A stretch of 64,000 nucleotides of DNA, taken from the NCBI GenBank assembly GCA_017938765.1, contig JAGBAX010000022.1:1-64000 (forward strand). Reading direction: 5' to 3'. Below the pieces are notes generated by a model. The model saw nothing but the letters and a program-made list of their open reading frames with translations, was not told where the DNA came from and did not search any database. The DNA comes from Alistipes sp. Lineage in GTDB: Bacteria > Bacteroidota > Bacteroidia > Bacteroidales > Rikenellaceae. The translations under genes and the position numbers were made by a program. Every line of letters starts with the position of its first letter. Position 1 is the stretch's first letter. This document shows positions 54,674 through 63,103 of this stretch, in pieces.

Positions 54674-55225
54674 ATGAGACACAATAAGAATTTTAACCAC
54701 CTCGGCAGACAGGCAGGCCACCGCAAGGCAATGTTGTCAAACATGGCTTCATCCCTGATTCTCCACAAGCGTATTGAGACTACTGTTGCAAAGGCAAAGG
54801 CTGTGCGTCAGTTCGTTGAGCCACTTGTAACACGCTCAAAGGAGGATACTACTCACTCACGTCGTGTAGTTTTCTCATACCTCAAGCAGAAGGAGGCAGT
54901 AACTGAGCTGTTCCGCACTATCGCTCCAAAGATTGCAGAGCGTCCAGGCGGCTATACTCGTATCCTTAAGACAGGTTTCCGTCTTGGTGACGGCGCAGAT
55001 ATGTGCATCATCGAGTTCGTAGACTTCAATGAGGCTTACAATACTGGCGTAGCTCCAGCAGCTGCAGCTCCAGTAGAGTCTAAGCCAAAGACTCGCCGTT
55101 CACGTAAGAAGAGCAGCGAGGAGGGTGACGACAAGAAGGTTGCTCAGAAGGCTCCAAAGTCTACAGTAGCAAAGGCTTCAGCAGCTAAGGGTGCGAAGCG
55201 TACTAATGTAGGCAAGAAAATGTAG
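54674..55225 (+). CDS. rplQ: 50S ribosomal protein bL17 with long C-terminal extension
   Basis: This 183-aa protein has [47 protein letters not shown] and the usual core to about residue 125 ([12 protein letters not shown]). The last 55 residues are a low-complexity Lys/Ala/Ser tail ([19 protein letters not shown]). E. coli bL17 is 127 aa. Tails of this kind are common in Bacteroidota. It ends the ribosomal cluster. Confidence 0.96.
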   Translation: MRHNKNFNHLGRQAGHRKAMLSNMASSLILHKRIETTVAKAKAVRQFVEPLVTRSKEDTTHSRRVVFSYLKQKEAVTELFRTIAPKIAERPGGYTRILKTGFRLGDGADMCIIEFVDFNEAYNTGVAPAAAAPVESKPKTRRSRKKSSEEGDDKKVAQKAPKSTVAKASAAKGAKRTNVGKKM

Positions 55226-55232
55226 TAAATCT

Positions 55233-55343
55233 GTTTTTTAGAGGCTTTTTCAGCGTTACGCATAACCAACTTCAACAGTCACATACGCTTTAGTATGCTC
55301 CTGCTTCGTTGATTATGCAAGCCTTGAAAAATCACTCTAAAAC
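55233..55343. repeat. Cruciform-type inverted repeat
   Basis: The 111-bp element has imperfect arms that share GTTTT..AGAG, TTTTTCA and GCATAA(C/T)CAAC in the same order when one arm is inverted, and a tip stem CATAC/GTATG (55282-55297). Both ends are flanked by T/A runs. It has the look of a repetitive extragenic palindrome; copies elsewhere in the genome cannot be checked here. Confidence 0.6.
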
Positions 55344-55356
55344 TCCAGATTTCAAT

Positions 55357-55393
55357 AAGAATCCTGAGGGTAACCTTGGGATTCTGTTTTTTT
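55357..55393 (+). terminator. Terminator of the alpha operon
   Basis: AGAATCC/GGATTCT (55358-55364, 55379-55385) with inner AGG/CCT pairs and a GTAA loop is followed by G and seven T residues. It follows rplQ by about 130 nt. Confidence 0.85.
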
Positions 55394-55430
55394 ATGCCGA
55401 GGCGGAGCGGTGAAGGGTTGCCAAAGGCGA

Positions 55431-55460
55431 GCCAACGGCCAATGGCTAAAAGCTAACGGC
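55431..55460. repeat. GGCCAATGGC-type repeat string
   Basis: This 30-bp stretch (GCCAACGGCCAATGGCTAA then AGCTAACGGC) repeats the wording of the outer right arm of the element at 36295-36327, without the partner arm. It sits directly upstream of the pgk -33 box. Confidence 0.55.
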
Positions 55461-55465
55461 AAGAT

Positions 55466-55497
55466 TTTGCGTTTTCAGAATAATTTTTGTAAATTTG
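55466..55497 (+). promoter_or_regulatory. Consensus promoter of pgk
   Basis: TTTG (55466-55469), a 20-nt spacer and TAAATTTG (55490-55497) match the Bacteroidota promoter. The ATG at 55552 lies about 47 nt after the expected start site. Confidence 0.8.
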
Positions 55498-55551
55498 TGT
55501 CGTAAAGTGTAAATATGATTTTCATTAATATAAACTAAACACAAAATCACT

Positions 55552-56814
55552 ATGTTTGCTATTGACAACTACGATTTTACAGGCAAGCGCGCGATTATCC
55601 GCGTAGACTTTAATGTGCCTCTCAACGGTGAGGGTCAGGTTACTGACGACACTCGTATCCGTGCAGCTATCCCTACTATCAAGAAGGTACTTGAGAAGGG
55701 TGGCGCAGTGATTCTTATGTCACACCTCGGTCGTCCAAAGAAGAATCCAGATCCAAAGTTCTCTCTTGAGCAGATTATCCCTGCTATTGAGGCTCGCCTT
55801 GGTGTAAAGATTCAGTTTGCAGGCGACTGCATGGGTCAGAAGGCTGCTGATATGGCTGCTAATCTTAAGGCTGGCGAGGTTATGCTCCTTGAGAACCTCC
55901 GTTTCTACGCTGAGGAGGAGGGTAAGCCACGCGGTCTTGCTGAGGATGCTACTGACGAGGAGAAGAAGGCAGCAAAGAAGGCTCTTAAGGAGGGTCCTCA
56001 GAAGGAGTTTGTTCGTAAGCTCGCTTCATATGCTGACTGCTACATCAACGACGCATTTGGTACTGCACACCGTGCTCACTCATCTACAGCTCTTATTGCT
56101 GACTACTTCCCACAGGATAAGATGTTCGGCTATGTTATGGAGAATGAGCTTCAGGCTATCGACGGCATTATGCAGAACCCACAGCGTCCATTTACAGCTA
56201 TCGTAGGTGGTTCTAAGGTATCTACAAAGATTACCATCATTGAGAAGCTGATGGAGAAGGTAGATAAGATTATTATCGGTGGCGGTATGACCTACACCTT
56301 CGCAGGCGCACTCGGTGGTCAGGTTGGTAAGAGTATCTGCGAGCCAGATATGTTCCCAGTAGCTCTTGAGATTCTTGAGAAGGCTAAGGCTAAGGGTATC
56401 AAGATTGTAATGTCTCCAGATGCACTTATCGCAGACGACTTCTCTGAGAATGCAAACACACAGACCGCTCCAGTTAGTGAGATTCCTGCTGAGTGGGAGG
56501 GTGTTGATATCGCTGAGGCTGGTAAGGCTCTGTTCCGCGAGGAGATTCTTGCAAGCAAGACTATCCTTTGGAATGGTCCTGTAGGCGTATTTGAGATTAA
56601 CAAGTTCTCTACTGGCTCACGCGCTGTTGCTGAGGCTATCGCAGAGGCTACTGCTGCTGGTGCTTACTCACTTATCGGTGGTGGCGACTCTGTAGCTTGT
56701 ATCAACAAGTTCGGCCTTGCGGACAAGGTTTCTTATGTATCAACTGGTGGTGGTGCACTTCTTGAGTATATGGAGGGTAAGGAGCTTCCAGGTGTAGCTG
56801 CAATCCGCAAGTAA
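55552..56814 (+). CDS. pgk: Phosphoglycerate kinase
   Basis: This 420-aa protein has the N-terminal substrate domain ([69 protein letters not shown]) and the nucleotide domain ([72 protein letters not shown]). It makes ATP from 1,3-bisphosphoglycerate in glycolysis. It is a single-gene unit with its own promoter and terminator. Confidence 0.98.
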   Translation: MFAIDNYDFTGKRAIIRVDFNVPLNGEGQVTDDTRIRAAIPTIKKVLEKGGAVILMSHLGRPKKNPDPKFSLEQIIPAIEARLGVKIQFAGDCMGQKAADMAANLKAGEVMLLENLRFYAEEEGKPRGLAEDATDEEKKAAKKALKEGPQKEFVRKLASYADCYINDAFGTAHRAHSSTALIADYFPQDKMFGYVMENELQAIDGIMQNPQRPFTAIVGGSKVSTKITIIEKLMEKVDKIIIGGGMTYTFAGALGGQVGKSICEPDMFPVALEILEKAKAKGIKIVMSPDALIADDFSENANTQTAPVSEIPAEWEGVDIAEAGKALFREEILASKTILWNGPVGVFEINKFSTGSRAVAEAIAEATAAGAYSLIGGGDSVACINKFGLADKVSYVSTGGGALLEYMEGKELPGVAAIRK

Positions 56815-56831
56815 TAAAACTACATACACAA

Positions 56832-56913
56832 GAAGGGTGTTTTCAACTGAAAACACCCTCCTTGGTTTTTAGCCTTTTCTGCCGAATGGGTTTTCTACCA
56901 CACTGTCAGGGAG
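56832..56913. repeat. 82-bp repeat, copy 1 (terminator plus remnant of a gene end)
   Basis: This copy matches 58271-58398 at 80 of 82 positions after removing 46 nt (about 58313-58358) from the second copy. The right half (CTTTTCTGCCGAATGGG...) is a fragment of the 3-prime coding end of the 133-aa gene at 58321-58722, without its stop codon. The deletion junction shares a GC dinucleotide. Confidence 0.9.
56833..56870 (+). terminator. Terminator of pgk, copy 1 of a duplicated hairpin
   Basis: GGGTGTTTTCA/TGAAAACACCC (56835-56858) is a perfect stem followed by TCCTTGGTTTTT. A near-identical hairpin lies at 58271-58305. It is part of the 82-bp repeat described separately. Confidence 0.85.
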
Positions 56914-56925
56914 TACTTGCTACCG

Positions 56926-58113
56926 TTAGAAGGAGGACTTCTTTATCATCTTATCAAACCAAGAAATAAGCTCTACGCCCTTCTCTCTGCTGTAGCCCAC
57001 ACGCTCTTCGGACATTCCGTATTTATTATAGATAAACAAGATTGAAGGATTTGTTGCCGATGTTCGGAATGCAGTGGAGTAATCACGCAAGGTGTTACCC
57101 CCTCGTAAGCCTAATACAAGGTAGAGATCATATTTCCCTTCATATCCCTTCAAAATCATATTCCAATCCCCCATTAGATTTCGAGAGGGTTGGCAAGTCT
57201 CCTCAACTGCCACCACCACTACTGGTCGCGTTGCAGTTTTCATACGCTCACCCAACTGTTCAAGGGTAATTCCTCCGATATCTTTATAATACATCTGGCA
57301 ACAAACTCGCCCGACATCAACACCCCATTGTTTACACCAGTTTTTCATACGATCAACTGCCGACTCTTGATCTCGCTTCAGACTCACAATCGTTCTGCGA
57401 AGCAACAAATCACGCCCCTTCACACGAAAACGAAGCGGAGTCTTCCCATCCTTATCGTAGGCTGGCGTCCACTTAGGCGAGCGTGTCAGCACTTCGGTTA
57501 CCTGTTTTGCTAATTGTTCATTTTGAGGAGTTCCGGTCGTAACATTTTCTACTGTCACCGATCCACTTTTCTCAATCACGATGGTAATGCTCTGAATGCT
57601 ACGAATGCTGTCCTGCGCTGGCATCTCTTGCATAAACCACTCCCGAAAATTTTTATAACGGCTGCTATCGCTCTTAAATTTGGGCACATGCGGAGCCTTT
57701 TCATAAATCATCGTAGCTTTATTATAGGCCTTGAATACCCGCTTGCGAGTGTAATAATCACTCCTATTCATACCACCATAGACTTTTATCTCTTTATAGT
57801 CCGTAGAAATATGATAGTCAACATTATTGCGCGTAAAAGTAGTTTTAGAGTTTCGTTTCAGTAGATTTTGTGTCCAATACTCACCATCAGGGGCGGCTGG
57901 ATAGACGACTAGGGGCGAACGTGAGCCCTTGTAAATTGCCCAATAGAGTTTCTTGCCCTGAAGATGTGGCTCAACCGAATATTTATATTTTGGTTTTCCC
58001 GATTTATAAGTCGTAGTGTAGCTGTGGCTGTATTCATACTCATAACACATTACCTGTGCTTGAAGCGTTGCCACTACAAACAGTGCCACCAAGAAAAGGA
58101 ACAGTCGTTTCAT
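56926..58113 (-). CDS. Secreted protein with TonB_C-like and thioredoxin-like regions
   Basis: This 395-aa protein has a signal peptide (MKRLFLFLVALFVVATLQAQ), a Tyr/Lys-rich region to about 160, a TonB C-terminal-like region at about 172-240 (IVIEKSGSVTVENVTTG...VLTRSPKWTPAYDKDGKTPLRFRVKG) and a C-terminal part of about 150 residues with YDLYLVLGLRGGNTLRDY and TNPSILFIYNKYG, which may have a thioredoxin-like fold but lacks CxxC. It has its own consensus promoter and is flanked by two copies of an 82-bp repeat, which suggests later arrival. Function not known. Confidence 0.65.
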   Translation of the reverse strand: MKRLFLFLVALFVVATLQAQVMCYEYEYSHSYTTTYKSGKPKYKYSVEPHLQGKKLYWAIYKGSRSPLVVYPAAPDGEYWTQNLLKRNSKTTFTRNNVDYHISTDYKEIKVYGGMNRSDYYTRKRVFKAYNKATMIYEKAPHVPKFKSDSSRYKNFREWFMQEMPAQDSIRSIQSITIVIEKSGSVTVENVTTGTPQNEQLAKQVTEVLTRSPKWTPAYDKDGKTPLRFRVKGRDLLLRRTIVSLKRDQESAVDRMKNWCKQWGVDVGRVCCQMYYKDIGGITLEQLGERMKTATRPVVVVAVEETCQPSRNLMGDWNMILKGYEGKYDLYLVLGLRGGNTLRDYSTAFRTSATNPSILFIYNKYGMSEERVGYSREKGVELISWFDKMIKKSSF

Positions 58114-58190
58114 CGCTCAATTTATTAAAAGGTTAGTACACAAACACTGCGGCGTTGGCTGTCAGGACTACACAACTCGCAGTTTATCAA

Positions 58191-58222
58191 CAAAGCTAAC
58201 AAATTCCCCCAAAATTTCCAAA
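58191..58222 (-). promoter_or_regulatory. Consensus promoter of the 395-aa gene
   Basis: On the minus strand TTTG (58219-58222), a 20-nt spacer and TAGCTTTG (58191-58198) match the Bacteroidota pattern. The leader to the ATG at 58113 is about 70 nt. Confidence 0.75.
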
Positions 58223-58264
58223 TAACGCGCTCGCTTTTTTAGCGAAAAGCATTGAGCGTGCAAA

Positions 58265-58305
58265 AAAAACGAAGAGTGTTTTCAACTGAAAACACCCTTC
58301 TTGGT
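58265..58305 (-). terminator. Terminator of the ABC/GntR operon, copy 2 of the hairpin
   Basis: Read on the minus strand, GGGTGTTTTCA pairs with TGAAAACACTC (one mismatch near the base) and is followed by TTCGTTTTTTTT. It ends the operon that begins at 60632. Confidence 0.85.
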
Positions 58306-58398
58306 TTTTAGCTAATCGTGCTACTCCCAATTGCTTACATAGACGGCATAACCATTGCCTTTTCTGCCGAATGGGTTTTCTACCACACTGTCAGGGAG
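58271..58398. repeat. 82-bp repeat, copy 2 (with 46 nt absent from copy 1)
   Basis: This copy includes the intact terminator hairpin, the stop codon and the last codons of the 133-aa gene. Copy 1 at 56832-56913 lacks 46 internal nt, including that stop codon. Confidence 0.9.
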
Positions 58399-58722
58399 CA
58401 GGAGCAGCTCGGCAGAAGGGATAGATATACGGGTGACATTGTCGCTGATGATAAGAGTATCGCCCACGACCTTTACCATATCCTCCTTATCATTAATCTT
58501 GCTTTCTATCCAAATTAGCCCCTTGTCGGTGTGTGCTTTATCATCGCGGGCCAGTGTAAGGTTTGCACCACGAGCATCTACTACGCGAATGCTACCGATA
58601 TTGATGTTGTTTATTGTCTGCACACTTTTCCTTGTGTTTGCTACAACCAGCGCAAGGATTACTATTGATGGCAGAATTGCAAGGAAGATTACTGCAATCA
58701 GTGCTTTATTACTTGTTTTCAT
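58321..58722 (-). CDS. Single-pass membrane protein, unknown function
   Basis: This 133-aa protein has an N-terminal membrane helix (LIAVIFLAILPSIVILALVV, ~8-27) and an extracytoplasmic beta-rich domain (INNINIGSIRVVDARGANLTLARDD, then VKVVGDTLIISDNVTRISIPSAELLLLPDS). The pattern of short strands recalls the head_GIN_domain type of Bacteroidota adhesin-like proteins, but I do not recognise it firmly. It overlaps the GntR gene by 14 nt and is the last gene of the ABC operon. Part of its 3-prime end is duplicated at 56871-56913. Confidence 0.65.
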   Translation of the reverse strand: MKTSNKALIAVIFLAILPSIVILALVVANTRKSVQTINNINIGSIRVVDARGANLTLARDDKAHTDKGLIWIESKINDKEDMVKVVGDTLIISDNVTRISIPSAELLLLPDSVVENPFGRKGNGYAVYVSNWE

Positions 58723-59077
58723 TGTTATAGTCGTTATAAAGTGTTAAAATCTCTTCGGCTGTAATACCGATACTTTTCATTTTTGCAAAGAGCTGTGGCA
58801 GCTGCTCTGTGATAAATCTCTCGCGGGCAATGGCGGCTGCTCTTTGCTGAGCATCTTCGGCCACAAAGTAACCTATGCCTCGGCGGTTGAAGATAAGATT
58901 CTCCTCTGTCAGTCGCTCGTATGTGCGCATAACGGTGTTAGGGTTTACCACAAGCGTGGCACCAAGCTCGCGTACCGAGGGTATTCGCTCCCCCTCTGGC
59001 CACTCTGACGATGCTATACGGCTCAGTATTAGCTCGTATATCTGCATCCATATTGGTTGTGAGTTGTCAAAATTCAT
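58709..59077 (-). CDS. GntR-family regulator, YtrA type
   Basis: This 122-aa protein has a GntR winged helix at about 8-72 (QIYELILSRIASSEWPEGERIPSVRELGATLVVNPNTVMRTYERLTEENLI) and a short helical tail typical of the YtrA subfamily, which has no effector domain. YtrA regulators repress ABC transporter operons with which they are encoded. It overlaps the permease gene by 4 nt (ATGA). Its likely operator is the palindrome at 60663-60684. Confidence 0.92.
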   Translation of the reverse strand: MNFDNSQPIWMQIYELILSRIASSEWPEGERIPSVRELGATLVVNPNTVMRTYERLTEENLIFNRRGIGYFVAEDAQQRAAAIARERFITEQLPQLFAKMKSIGITAEEILTLYNDYNNENK

Positions 59078-59799
59078 AGCTCTCGTTCACGCAGTTTAAG
59101 GTATGAGACATAGTATAATCCGATAAGGATTAAGCCGTTGAAGGCAAGGTGCAGCCACCCTGAAATCTCTGTAAATAGCTCCCAACGATAGACAAGTCCG
59201 TCTGTCTCGTAGATATTTGACATATAGACCGCATTGTTGTTTGGCAGCAGTGAGAAGTACTTGCCATAACCGTAGCTGATGAAGATATCTATCTGCTCAA
59301 AGAGAGATGTAATGCCTATCACTACCGCGAAGAATATCAGCACTGCATAGGAGTAGCCTCTTTTTGCACCCCAGCAGGCAACAACCATCAGCGCGGCGTG
59401 TATAAGCGCCATTGTGCAGAGGGTTGGAACAAACTGCTGTGCGGGGATGTCAAGTACAAGTGTTGGTGCTACTACGCCCAAAACAAATGAGTTGAGCATT
59501 ATAAATGTAAATCGCTCAATGGTATTTACAGGCAGTGTGAGGTCAATAATGTCACTCTTGCAGTTAAGGCTACCCATAGATGTAGCGGTAATATGGCTGA
59601 CTATTCCCATAAGAGCAGCAATGGTGACAACTTGCTTAGTGTTGAGTATATCTTCGCCTACCATACCTGAATGCTCCATAATCGCGAATAGTGCCCATAT
59701 ACCAACAAGAACGAGCATAGCGATTTTATACTTCTGACCATACTCTGCATAGTGCTTTGCAGCGAAGGTCTTAAATCGGTTAAAACTAAAACACTTCAT
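59074..59799 (-). CDS. ABC-2-type membrane protein
   Basis: This 241-aa protein has about six membrane segments (for example IAMLVLVGIWALFAIMEH, VVTIAALMGIVSHITATS, LVLLHAALMVVAC-type stretches and LAFNGLILIGLYYVSYL). It lies between the ABC ATPase and the GntR regulator (2-nt gap and 4-nt overlap), so it is the permease of that system. N-terminal FKTFAAKHYAEYGQKYK is cytoplasmic. The transported substrate is unknown; YtrA-linked ABC systems are often envelope-stress exporters. Confidence 0.75.
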   Translation of the reverse strand: MKCFSFNRFKTFAAKHYAEYGQKYKIAMLVLVGIWALFAIMEHSGMVGEDILNTKQVVTIAALMGIVSHITATSMGSLNCKSDIIDLTLPVNTIERFTFIMLNSFVLGVVAPTLVLDIPAQQFVPTLCTMALIHAALMVVACWGAKRGYSYAVLIFFAVVIGITSLFEQIDIFISYGYGKYFSLLPNNNAVYMSNIYETDGLVYRWELFTEISGWLHLAFNGLILIGLYYVSYLKLREREL

Positions 59800-59801
59800 A
59801 T

Positions 59802-60632
59802 CTAACCCAATTTTTGTGCAATAACATTGCGAACACTCTTAGTCGCCTTTACTGCTGCGTTAAACAATAGTTCAAGGTCAAATCTTCCCTCCTCGGTGTT
59901 GTCAGCTGCCCAAATGCCGACAGTGCCAGCCACGCTCTGTTGGCTGTAGATAGCCTCATGGCCTGCAGTAATACCAAAGCCAAAGAGCTGCTGAAGCTCG
60001 CTAACGCTCTGATTAATTAGTACATCGCCCTGATGAAGAATTACTACGCGGTCTACAAGATTCTCAATGTCGTGCGCCTGATGCGTAGAGATAATCAGGG
60101 TCTTGCTCTCATCGGCATACTGCGCAAGAATAGAGCGCAGGGCAGCCTTGGCTGTAATATCAAGACCATTTGTAGGCTCATCAAGGAGCAATAGCTCCGC
60201 ATTGCAAGCAAGAGCAAAGGCGAGATATGCCTTCTTGCGCTGACCCATTGATAGGTCTGTAAAGCGGGCAGAACACTCTACCTCTAACGCCTTGCAGTAA
60301 ACATCAAACTGCTCACGGCTAAAGGTAGGGTAGAGGGGCGCAGTGTGAGCCACAAAGCTCTCTACGCTAACCTTTGGCAGGGTAAACTCCTCTGGTACTA
60401 CCATTAGTCGGCTGTAGAGCTCCGCTCCGCGAACTGTCTTCTCGCCGTTAAATGTCACCTCGCCCTGCTGTGGAGTGATAAGGGCGGCAAGTAGCTTTAT
60501 CAGCGTACTCTTGCCTACACCATTCTGACCCAGCAGACCGATAATCTCACCCGCAGGTAGGGCGAGGGATAGACCCTCAAAGACCCTACTACCTCGCGGG
60601 TAACTAAAGCTCAAATTCCTAACTGTAATCAT
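59802..60632 (-). CDS. ABC transporter ATP-binding protein
   Basis: The start at 60632 (MITVRNLSFSYPRG) gives 276 aa; the longer open frame to 60758 spans the promoter and operator. Walker A is GLLGQNGVGKS (32-42), the signature is LSMGQRKKAYLAFAL (LSGGQ variant), Walker B is LLLLDEPTNGLD and the switch His is in IISTHQAHD. The C-terminal 70 residues are of the type that follows ABC-2 ATPases. It energises the membrane protein encoded downstream. First gene of a four-gene operon under probable GntR control. Confidence 0.93.
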   Translation of the reverse strand: MITVRNLSFSYPRGSRVFEGLSLALPAGEIIGLLGQNGVGKSTLIKLLAALITPQQGEVTFNGEKTVRGAELYSRLMVVPEEFTLPKVSVESFVAHTAPLYPTFSREQFDVYCKALEVECSARFTDLSMGQRKKAYLAFALACNAELLLLDEPTNGLDITAKAALRSILAQYADESKTLIISTHQAHDIENLVDRVVILHQGDVLINQSVSELQQLFGFGITAGHEAIYSQQSVAGTVGIWAADNTEEGRFDLELLFNAAVKATKSVRNVIAQKLG

Positions 60633-60662
60633 AAACACATTGTTTTTTGGTTGGTTGTTTCG

Positions 60663-60684
60663 GTGTATTAGTGCATTAATACAC
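60663..60684. promoter_or_regulatory. Probable GntR/YtrA operator palindrome
   Basis: Perfect 8-bp half sites GTGTATTA and TAATACAC flank a 6-nt centre (GTGCAT). The GT...AC form matches the general GntR operator pattern. It begins 3 nt downstream of the minus-strand -7 box, so binding would cover the transcription start of the ABC operon. Confidence 0.75.
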
Positions 60685-60686
60685 TG

Positions 60687-60717
60687 CAAAGGTAGCGAGA
60701 AAATTTTTGTTTCCAAA
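60687..60717 (-). promoter_or_regulatory. Consensus promoter of the ABC/GntR operon
   Basis: On the minus strand TTTG (60714-60717), a 19-nt spacer and TACCTTTG (60687-60694) match the Bacteroidota pattern. The leader to the ATG at 60632 is about 50 nt. Confidence 0.82.
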
Positions 60718-60737
60718 TTTTTTTGGCAAAAAATTAC

Positions 60738-60745
60738 TATATTTG
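60738..60745 (+). promoter_or_regulatory. -7 promoter box TATATTTG of the GH3 gene
   Basis: TATATTTG ends 16 nt before the preferred ATG at 60762, which leaves a very short leader. No TTTG lies at the standard spacing. Confidence 0.5.
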
Positions 60746-60761
60746 TAAAAAATACCAAACT

Positions 60762-63101
60762 ATGAGACGATTACCTATATTTATTACAGCATTTGCACTC
60801 TTTTGTAGTGCAGCAGAGGCTCAGGAGCTGAAGCTTCGCGAGGATAACATTGACCAGATTGTTGCGGCGATGACCCTTGAGGAGAAGGCGCACCTTGTTG
60901 TGGGAGCCGATATGAAGAAGATTGACTTTGCGGGCGAGGTGGGCGACACGCAGATGGTTGTCCCAGGTGCTGCGGGCATTACATATCCAATCCCGCGACT
61001 TGGCATTCCATCAATCGTTATGGCAGACGGCCCTGCGGGTCTGAGAATCTCTCCAACGCGCGAGGGCGATAGCAACACATATTACTGTACTGGCTTCCCA
61101 GTAGGAACGCACCTTGCGGCGACTTGGAACGATGATATTATCTATCAGGTTGGTAAGGCTATTGGTGAGGAGGTAAAGGAGTATGGCGTAGATATTCTGC
61201 TTGCTCCGGGTGTAAATATGATGCGTAATCCTCTTTGTGGCCGAAACTTTGAGTATTTTTCTGAGGACCCACTGCTTGCAGGAAAGACCGCTGCGGCAAT
61301 TATCAATGGCGTTGAGAGCAACGATGTGGGGACTTCGCTCAAGCACTTCTGTGCTAATAATCAGGAGATTAACCGTCTGGGTAACGATGCGCGTATCTCA
61401 CAGCGAGCCCTGCGCGAGATATATCTTCGTAACTTTGAGATAGCTGTTCGCGACTCTCAGCCTTGGACTATTATGACATCGTACAACTACCTCAATGGTC
61501 GCTATACATCGGAGGATAAGGGGCTGCTTGAGGATGTTCTTCGTGGCGAGTTTGGCTTTAAGGGTGCTATTGTCACTGACTGGGGTGGTGGCCTTGATGC
61601 AGCGGCGCAGGTGGCTGCCGGAAACGATATGATTCAGCCAGGCGAGGTTGATGAGTATGAGGCTATCGTGGCGGCTGTAAAGTCGGGTAAACTCTCTATG
61701 GCAGAGCTTGATAAGTGTATTACACGCATCCTTAAACTCATTGTTCAGACTCCACGCTTCAAGGGTTATAAGTTTACAAACAAGCCAGACCTTAAGGCCC
61801 ACGCAGCAGTTACTCGCGAGGTGGCAAGTGAGGGTTTTGTGCTTCTGAAGAACGAGGGTACACTGCCAATGGTTGGTGGAGAGAAGGTCTCTCTGTTTGG
61901 CGTTGGTAGTTACGACTTTATCGCTGGTGGTCGTGGCTCTGGCGATGTAAATAAGGCCTATGTTGTAGACCTTCGCGAGGGTATGCTCTCAAATGGTATT
62001 ACACTCAACAGCGCACTGGATGAGGTCTATGTAAAGCATATGGAAAAGGAGAAGAGGCGTATTGCTCCGCTTGATGCTCATCGCCGTTGGACACACTACA
62101 CCCTGCGCCCTAACGAGATTAGAGACCCAAGAAGCCTCGTTGCTGGTGCGGCAAGCAGTAGTGATATTGCTGTTATAACCTTCTCGCGCCACTCTGCAGA
62201 GGGTTTTGACCGCCATATTGAGCGCGACTTTAACCTTAGAATTAACGAGATAGCACTGCTTAACGAGGTAAGCCGCGAGTTCCACGCTGCGGGTAAGAAG
62301 GTTGTCGTAGTGCTTAACATCAGCGGACCTGTGGAGATTGCTTCGTGGAGAGACAAGGTAGACGCTATCCTTGTATGCTGGATGCCTGGTCAGGAGGGTG
62401 GAAATTCTGTGGCAGATGTGCTTCTGGGCAAGGTTTCACCATCGGGTCACCTGCCTATGAGCTTTCCAATTAGCTATGCTGATGTGCCATCGCAGAACTT
62501 CCCAGTAAATGTGCCAGAGACAGGTCTTAACCAGTCGTTTGAGAACTACAGCACAGTGCATAAGTACTACGACCAGCCAAATATTGACTACACAAACTAT
62601 ACTGAGGATATCTTTATTGGCTATCGTCACTACGCAACTCGTGGTGTTGAGGTGGCATATCCATTTGGATACGGACTGACATACAGCGACTTTGAGCTAT
62701 CGGATATGAAACTCAAGAGGTCTGGCGATAAGATTACTCTATCCTGTCGCGTGAAAAATGTAGGTAACAGAGCTGCTAAGCAGGTTGTTCAGCTCTACTC
62801 TACAGCCCTCTTCCCAGACCACGAGCGTCCACTTGTTGAGCTTCGTGGCTACAGCAAGACCCCACTGCTTGCTGCGGGCGAGAGCTGCACCGTTCAGATT
62901 GCAATTACAAATGATGACCTTGCGATTTTTGACGAGGCGAAGTCTGCTTGGGTACTTCCTGCGGGCGACTACCGACTCTCACTTGGCTTTAGCAGTGCCG
63001 ACCTTAAGCAGTATAAGGAGATGTTTATCCCTGCAACAACGGTTGTTCGTAAGGTTACCGATGTGCTTAAGCCAGCAGACGGCAAATTATATATTGAGTA
63101 A
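60762..63101 (+). CDS. Secreted glycoside hydrolase family 3 (beta-glucosidase-like)
   Basis: The ATG at 60762 (MRRLPIFITAFALFCSAAEAQ) gives a signal peptide and 779 aa; the earlier in-frame ATG at 60723 lies upstream of the -7 box. The GH3 N-terminal domain is clear: ADGPAGLR, PGVNMMRNPLCGRNFEYFSEDP, SLKHFCANNQE and the nucleophile Asp273 in GAIVTDWGG. The C-terminal domain has GPVEIASW and SGHLPMSFP, and a fibronectin-III-like end (VKNVGNRAAKQVVQLY, LVELRGYSKTPLLAAGES). It releases terminal beta-linked glucose or related sugars. The next gene starts 2 nt later. Confidence 0.93.
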   Translation: MRRLPIFITAFALFCSAAEAQELKLREDNIDQIVAAMTLEEKAHLVVGADMKKIDFAGEVGDTQMVVPGAAGITYPIPRLGIPSIVMADGPAGLRISPTREGDSNTYYCTGFPVGTHLAATWNDDIIYQVGKAIGEEVKEYGVDILLAPGVNMMRNPLCGRNFEYFSEDPLLAGKTAAAIINGVESNDVGTSLKHFCANNQEINRLGNDARISQRALREIYLRNFEIAVRDSQPWTIMTSYNYLNGRYTSEDKGLLEDVLRGEFGFKGAIVTDWGGGLDAAAQVAAGNDMIQPGEVDEYEAIVAAVKSGKLSMAELDKCITRILKLIVQTPRFKGYKFTNKPDLKAHAAVTREVASEGFVLLKNEGTLPMVGGEKVSLFGVGSYDFIAGGRGSGDVNKAYVVDLREGMLSNGITLNSALDEVYVKHMEKEKRRIAPLDAHRRWTHYTLRPNEIRDPRSLVAGAASSSDIAVITFSRHSAEGFDRHIERDFNLRINEIALLNEVSREFHAAGKKVVVVLNISGPVEIASWRDKVDAILVCWMPGQEGGNSVADVLLGKVSPSGHLPMSFPISYADVPSQNFPVNVPETGLNQSFENYSTVHKYYDQPNIDYTNYTEDIFIGYRHYATRGVEVAYPFGYGLTYSDFELSDMKLKRSGDKITLSCRVKNVGNRAAKQVVQLYSTALFPDHERPLVELRGYSKTPLLAAGESCTVQIAITNDDLAIFDEAKSAWVLPAGDYRLSLGFSSADLKQYKEMFIPATTVVRKVTDVLKPADGKLYIE

Positions 63102-63103
63102 TA

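Larger units (their letters stand above)
55226..55551. other. 326-bp intergenic region after the ribosomal cluster
   Basis: It holds a large imperfect inverted repeat (55233-55343), a terminator (55357-55393), a GGCCAATGGC-type repeat string (55431-55460) and the pgk promoter (55466-55497). No coding frame is evident. Confidence 0.75.
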
